Both the position numbers and the translations under genes were made by a program. From Neurospora tetrasperma FGSC 2508 (taxonomy: Eukaryota; Ascomycota; Sordariomycetes; Sordariales; Sordariaceae), in NCBI RefSeq assembly GCF_000213175.1, contig NW_009799102.1, positions 1,105,972 through 1,169,971 on the forward strand: a stretch of DNA of 64,000 bases, written 5' to 3'. Of the stretch, positions 58,289 through 64,000 are shown piece by piece; the first letter of the stretch is position 1; each line of letters starts with the position of its first letter. The notes below the pieces were generated by a model, which saw nothing but the letters and a program-made list of their open reading frames with translations, was not told the origin of the DNA and did not search any database.

Positions 58289-60063
58289 GCGGCCAGCTGA
58301 TTGTTTGGCGACACCTGGGACGAGCGCAGACAACAAAAAAAAATTAACCATTCGAGTCTACACAGCGACATCTAAGGTACAACGGTGCCAGAGAGAAAGA
58401 GAGACTGAAAGAAAGTGTGTTGGAAATGATACCCAGGTGCAACTGTACTGGGCAAAGTTGTTGCCTTTTGCGGACTGTAAGTCATAGTCTTGGCGTTTTT
58501 GGAAATGGATCGATGGAGATGGACTGTCATGATATCAACATCTGACGGACGGGCTCAATGTCCCAACGTTTGGCAAGCATCTTTACGTTCAATAGATTAT
58601 GTGTTTATCAACGTCATGATCATGAAGCATCGAGGTTCGGGTCTCAGGAACTTCATGAACCTGGTACTGTCATCATACGACTCCATATCCGAAGTCATTG
58701 TCATTGAGAAATCGACATGTAAACAACTTATGGTCGTTCGACTACCTAACCACTCATCGCCGACCATGTCGCTGACTCGGAAGCTATGACTTGATCTTCA
58801 GGGGAATGGGTTGATCCACTGCGGTGAGCATGTTGTGTAGTCTCATGAGCCATGGGCTCTTTGGTAACAGCCCTGTTCAGCAACCCAGCTCGAGACAGCG
58901 GTTCCGCGGGTTTCTTTCCAGTTGGTAGAGACCTCGTCTCCAAGAGCCTGACATCATTCGACAAGAACAGCGTAACCACCCCAGGTACAGATCATGTCTG
59001 GTCAGTGCCGTGATGTTTGTAATGTCCATAGCCTAGGTATAGCGTAGAGGAACTCGGGCTCTCCAGGAACGGCACAGGAACCCATCATGCCAACATGCCC
59101 TGATCCCTGAGACTGCTCCAGTGGTGGATGAGCTGAATCGGGATGTTTGAGTGGATGCCAAATGGGAACCTCGACGACCACAGTTCGCACAAGAAACGAA
59201 CGACGATGCCCCATGCACGTAATTACATCGAATACATTGCCGAAACCAAACTGGAACCCCTGTTGCTCTGCTTGCATCTCAGGGCGTCAAATCAGCGATA
59301 ACAGCAGTCAGTGGTCTATTTGCGTTCAGTCAGTCCCCTTCCCCAGAGTGGCCCGCATACCTAGCGCACCGTGACCCCAATGGAGACGCAACTGAACCGC
59401 CTGCCGTGGTGAGGTGCCAGTCATGTATGAAACGAAATTCCCCCAACCCGACCTTAATGTCCAACCGCGACTCGGGAATTGGACAACTTCCAACGAACTT
59501 CGGGACATACAACAACACGAGAACTTGCGCATCCGCAAAGACAGACGTCTTGAGTAATCAAGGCTCTAATCAACCGTTCAAGAGGATCACCAATCCCATT
59601 TGAATCATTCATTTATCCTTGATCGCCTCCCTACTTGGCTTCCAACATCCGACTTGTCCCGTCTTTGGCCTTCTGTTCGCCGCGTTTAATTAGCATCTCC
59701 TGAGAAAAGAAACGACCTCGTCTCAGCCGTCGCCTTACAATCTTTTGTTCTATCTTGCATTATTCACCACATCGTACTTTCCCTCAACTGCCGCAGCATA
59801 GTCCAATCGATTACCGGGCAGACAGCACGGAATTCCTGCATCCGTTTTACGCTTACAACGTGCCGACGTCTTGTACACTAAGTACACGCACCCGATCAAG
59901 ACCCTCCACCTCGTCCCGTTGGGTTCCGATCCGCCCCTATCGTAAGGCTATATCGACGACACGCTGGCCCATAGTTTTGTCGATTCCGTGCGGCCTCTAC
60001 ATTGATCACCATTACCAAGTTATCTGAACCGTGGGCCCGTCGGGCCTCTTGAGACTACCCATC
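58289..60063. other. 1.8-kb intergenic region and hook leader
   Basis: No supported gene; a 90-codon frame ending at 60027 starts with TTG. Presumed promoter and leader of the Hook gene. Confidence 0.55.
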
Positions 60064-63000
60064 ATGACGCAGTACAGCCTCGCGAAGCAGGCCGCCCTGT
60101 TGAAATGGATCAACACGTTCAAGACATCGCGCCGGGCGGCCACCCTTAAGGACCTCCAAGATGGTCTGATGCTGGGAGACATTCTCGAAGATATGACCTC
60201 CGGGGACTTTTCCAGCTCCAGCCTCATTCGGAATCCTTCCTCACCCGAAGACAACAAGGCCAACCTTGAAACTGTATCTCGTGGCCTTGCTGCTTTCATG
60301 CGCAACGACGTTCCGCAGTACGCTCCTCCGCCGTCCAAGTTGCGCGCCATTCTCGAACACCCGGACGACATTGCAATTTGCGAGTTCCTCTCGTATTTTG
60401 TTATTACCATCTGCTTGGGTTCCACCAACAAGGCATACGTTCCGGCTATCCTGCAGCTCGACAGCGTTACACAAAAGGAAATCGCAAACACCGTCGAAGT
60501 GTTCCAAAAGCGAAAAGATGCGGATGCGAAACTGCAAGAGCCGAAGGAGGTGGATGGACAAACTAATGCCGACCTGCACATTGTCAGGGATCCGGCCCTT
60601 ATGGAGGAAGAGTTGAGGCAAACAAAGGGCGCCTACGAATACCTCAAGAAGCAGAATGCCGATCTACAAGCGCGGGTCGACAAGCTCCTCGATACACGCC
60701 AAGCTCTACTCAACGACCTTAACGGGGCGCAAGCCGAGCTGAACGCTATGAAGAGGCACAGGGGTGCCGATGCTGGCGCAGCCATCAAGGACTTGCGAGA
60801 CGAGATCAAGGACAAAATGGCCATCATTGACGACTTGGAGGCTCAAATCGTCAAGGAGACAGCGCACATCACCAAGCTCGAGAAAGACAATGCTGCTCTA
60901 AAAGCAAGGGCTGACCGGGTTAAGGACCTGGAGGACAAGCTTATAGAGCTGGAACACGAGAACAAGCAGCAACAGCAACAGATCAAGGGCCTAGAGAACT
61001 ACAAGAAGAAGGCTCAAGATCTTACTTTTATCCAGCAACGAAACAGGACCCTAGAGGAGCAAATTGTCCAGATGGAACAGGACTTGAAGGACTTTGAGAA
61101 CTTCAAGGCGCAAAACAGGAAGCTCCAAAAGGAGATTGAAGAAAAGGTCAAGGTGTTGGCGAATAATGAGCAAGAGATTGTCTACACGCTCCAATCCAGG
61201 AACGTCTTGCAAGAAACAAACGAGGAGCTCCAACGAAGAGTTGAGTACCTTGAATCGAAACACCAGGCTGATGAGAATATGATCAAGGAGCTCCAGGAGC
61301 AGCTTCAAATGGGTGGTGCCATCCATGAGACATCGGGTTCACAAAGTCCTGTTACCAATGGCGGCTTCAACCTCGAGCATGAGCTTGAAACAGAACCTGC
61401 TGTTCGTCTAGAGCTCCAGCGGCTCAAGGCAGAAAACAACGTCTTGCGCAGCAATATGACCGTTGCGTCTGAGAATGAGCGCCTAAGAAGCGAATTGGAG
61501 TCGGCCAACAAGAAGGTTGACTTGTATCGCGGCAAGTGCACCGAGGCTATGGAGAAGCACGCCGTTGCCCAGGAACAACTCAATGCCATGATGAACAACA
61601 CAACAGGAGAAAGGTTTGTTTACGCGCTTAATTCTGAGTGGGAATCACAAAATTAGGATTTACTAACACCTGAGTACCTTAGCAATCCCGCTTTTGTGAA
61701 CCTGCGCAAACAGTTCCTTGACACCTCGAGCGACGTCGAGAAGCTCACAAAGCGAGTTCAGGAGCTCGAGCAGGACGTTGCAGACAAGGAGCGCGAGTTG
61801 ATCGCTGTGAAGACAGATCGTGAGTCCTGGCATCTTTGTGCTGAAAATGCAAAGGCAAAAACTGACCAACGTTCTTCCCATAGTGTCCGTCATTGGAGAG
61901 GAGCAATCAGCTGCACTCACCGCACTCAAGGCTTCTGACGAGTTGATAGCCGAATCGCTACAGAAGGAACTCGAGGCCACACGCAAGCAGCTCAGAGAGA
62001 AGACGTTTGAACTGGACGAGATGAAGGCACAGCTGATGGAAGCATTGGTCTCCAAGGACAAGCTCCGCAAGCAGCTGGACGATGCCATTGCGAGCGGCGG
62101 AGATCCGAACAAGTCCAGGAAGGAGGACGTTGAGAAGATGGAGAAGCTGAAGGCTGCGCTCAGGCAAAAGATCGAGGTGAGCAACGACCCTTCTTCAAGT
62201 CCAACACCTCCTTATCTGGCCTCACGGGTCGTTATCCCCCTTTTGGCGAACCCCTCGCCTATCGCATCTGGGTTCATCTTTGACAAAGATGGTGAATGGG
62301 TCATCGTTCCCACGTCAATACCATCAGAAGGCTCCTGGCTTAGTGGCCTTGAGAAGACCAGTGCTTGCCTGTCAAGCATTTTCAAACGATGGAAGACTGA
62401 GATACCTGCTCTTGGTGACTGGTGATCACGTACTGTATGGTGATCACCTGCCTCTCAGTCTTATCCCTCAAGCTCCTTGTCCTTTTGCTTTCAGCTGTAT
62501 CCACGATTACTTTACCTGCCCACAGACTGATTTCCCAGCTGTCGAAGCCGACAAATCTATCATCACCAAACAGTGTTTTAGCCATGTTGTATATGCACCT
62601 CTCACAAAATGCTAATGCCACTCGCCTATAGCAACTCGACAAGGCTGAACAGGAGAAGTACGATCTCCAAAGGCGGATCAAGCTTGTTGAGAGCGGCGGT
62701 GCCTATGCGGCCCAAAAGGTACGTCCATTCGTTGCTTTCCATCCGCCTGGACGATGACAGATGTAATGCGATTTTTTTGTATTTGTTGTTGTTCCCCTTT
62801 GATTTGTATACTAACCAGAGCATCTTCCGGTCCAAACAACAGGCGGCAAGCGACCAAGTCATCAAGAACCTCCAGCGCGAGAATTCCATGATCACAACAG
62901 CATGGTACGACATCACAAGCCGGCTGCAGAGCAACCATGTCATTCTCCAAAGACGGCACGACCAACCCAAGAGCTGGCTGCACAAGCAAAGGCAGTTGGT

Positions 63001-63125
63001 AAACGGTGAGTAAAACAATCCTTACCTCAACCCTCAATCTCCTGATTTTCTTTTTTCCTCGGGACGAAGACCAAAATCTGACCCTTATCCCCTTTTGTTC
63101 TTCTGTAGCCACGCCAAGGAGGTAG
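60064..63125 (+). CDS. hookA: Hook family dynein-endosome adaptor
   Basis: Six exons: 60064-61613, 61683-61819, 61884-62176, 62632-62718, 62843-63005 and 63109-63125; 748 residues. All junctions are phase-consistent; the introns are 69, 64, 455, 124 and 103 nt. The N-terminal Hook domain (residues 1 to about 165) opens MTQYSLAKQAALLKWINTF with TLKDLQDGLMLGDILEDM and binds dynein light intermediate chain and dynactin. Residues about 180-650 are a near-continuous coiled coil with Gln/Glu/Lys heptads. The C-terminal part (QSNHVILQRRHDQPKSWLHK and the last residues RQLVNATPRR) corresponds to the cargo-side region that links to early endosomes through FTS/FHIP. HookA in Aspergillus and Hok1 in Ustilago drive endosome motility. 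The last coding exon is only 17 nt. The ATG at 60064 is chosen over a GTG 33 nt upstream. Confidence 0.92.
62177..62631 (+). other. long 455-nt intron of the Hook gene, stop after 82 codons if retained
   Basis: Donor GTGAGC after ATCGAG, branch GCTAATG, acceptor CTATAG. Read-through from exon 3 stays in frame for 82 codons to a TGA at 62423-62425 and would replace the C-terminal region. Confidence 0.65.
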
Positions 63126-64000
63126 AACGTCCTCGCGTAGCCTGCCCTGTCCTACCAAGATCAGGGCCGGCCGCCTCGCCGCCGCCGCCGCTACCACCAT
63201 CTACCACCTACCATCATCACGTTACGTCTCTGCAAGCAACCAAGATCAACCCACACATGGTCTCGTATTCAACCTGCCTAACTGATGCTGCGCTTTGCTG
63301 GACAGCGATCTTCTCGCTTATCCGCGCGTTACTGTCTGTGGTGGCGGTGGCGACCACCTTGAAGAACCTCTATCGTATCTCGATCGTGCTAGCAAGAAAG
63401 CCGAACAGAAATAAGTCGGGTCCAAGGTCATCATCATCGTCAATACGACGGCTGATGGCCACCACGGCGGCGACTATGGCGTTTGTTTCGGTGCTAGTCA
63501 CGGGGGGTGATTGATCGACTGGATGTTTTTCTGCGTGCGTGCGTGCGGTTGGTGTGGATTCCAACAAGAATAACAAAAAGAAAACTATAGAGAAGACGTC
63601 TTTGAAATAGATTGTGGACATACCCTATCTAGACACAATCTCAAGGGAGAGTCACATGAAGGGAAAACGTCGCGAAGGGAATGAATAGACGGATGCATTG
63701 ATAAGGAGCAGGGCGATCAAGACGGGCGACATATGGATTTTAATAAAGACACGAAGCAAGGGCCGAAGTATCAGACGATGTAAAACGCTTACAAAAAAAA
63801 ACCATGTGTTAGAAGCTAGATAGCATTGCGTCGAGTTGGGTTAATCATGGAATCTTTGTTTACTTTGCCCCTGAGATAGACCTGAAAGTGGGATTAGAAA
63901 ATGAGACGAATGAACATGATGGCGGCGATTGCCACGTTTACATCACTTTGGTACCATGGAAAAAAGATATCAATAGGATCTTTTTCACTTTGTTTCAATT
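63126..64000. other. 3' flank of the Hook gene, no gene seen
   Basis: Plus-strand frames downstream of 63125 are short and without domains. Purine-rich stretch from about 63540 to the window end. Confidence 0.6.

Overview
The window is nuclear DNA of a filamentous ascomycete, most likely a Sordariales species of the Neurospora/Sordaria type. The evidence is gene structure and proteome together. Genes are monocistronic on both strands, with short introns (mostly 51-124 nt), GT-AG ends and CTAAC/CTGAC-like branch sites close to the acceptor. Long CAG/CAA (Gln) and acidic codon runs occur inside proteins, and ACCT/CTACC-type simple repeats lie between genes. A filamentous-fungus Pex14/17-type peroxin and a PtaB-type LIM-binding protein are present. 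I found no tRNA, rRNA, CRISPR, transposon or virus-like element. The gene-poor stretches are not AT-rich and do not look mutated by RIP.

Layout, left to right. 0-7.5 kb: three unrecognised minus-strand proteins (a coiled-coil-like protein, a Gln-rich nuclear-looking protein preceded in the same frame by a second Gln-rich ORF, and an AT-hook protein). 7.5-13.7 kb: gene-poor stretch. 13.8-18.5 kb: INO80 subunit Ies2 (-) and peroxin Pex14/17 (+), divergent. 20.6-23.8 kb: an 877-residue low-complexity protein (+). 24.9-28.3 kb: HOPS subunit Vps39/Vam6 (-). 30.4-33.1 kb: SPX-domain phosphate transporter (+). 33.7-34.1 kb: KEOPS subunit Gon7 (-). 35.2-39.3 kb: HbrB/Bit61-type TORC2 protein (+). 43.7-46.5 kb: PtaB-type LIM-binding co-regulator (+). 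50.1-50.6 kb: Atg8 (-). 52.5-53.8 kb: coproporphyrinogen III oxidase (+). 54.2-55.7 kb: a SWIM zinc-finger protein of the Sws1/Shu2 type (+). 56.0-57.2 kb: proteasome subunit Rpn8 (-). 57.9-58.3 kb: small secreted I9-type protease inhibitor (+). 60.1-63.1 kb: Hook protein (+).

These are ordinary housekeeping and regulatory genes rather than a pathway cluster. Several serve the endomembrane system (Vps39, Hook, Atg8, Pex14/17) or nutrient signalling (TORC2 HbrB, SPX transporter), but each has its own promoter and nothing shows co-regulation.

The most striking observation is at 5268-5303. A single in-frame TAG separates two Gln-rich ORFs and lies in the loop of an 11-bp hairpin (one mismatch) in the predicted mRNA. 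This is the local setting favoured by the sexual-stage A-to-I mRNA editing known in Neurospora, Sordaria and Fusarium, where UAG becomes UGG. Other points worth following are a GC-AG intron in pex14/17, a large acidic insertion inside the Sws1-like protein, a uORF cascade before the TORC2 gene, and a Hook intron whose retention would give a truncated adaptor.
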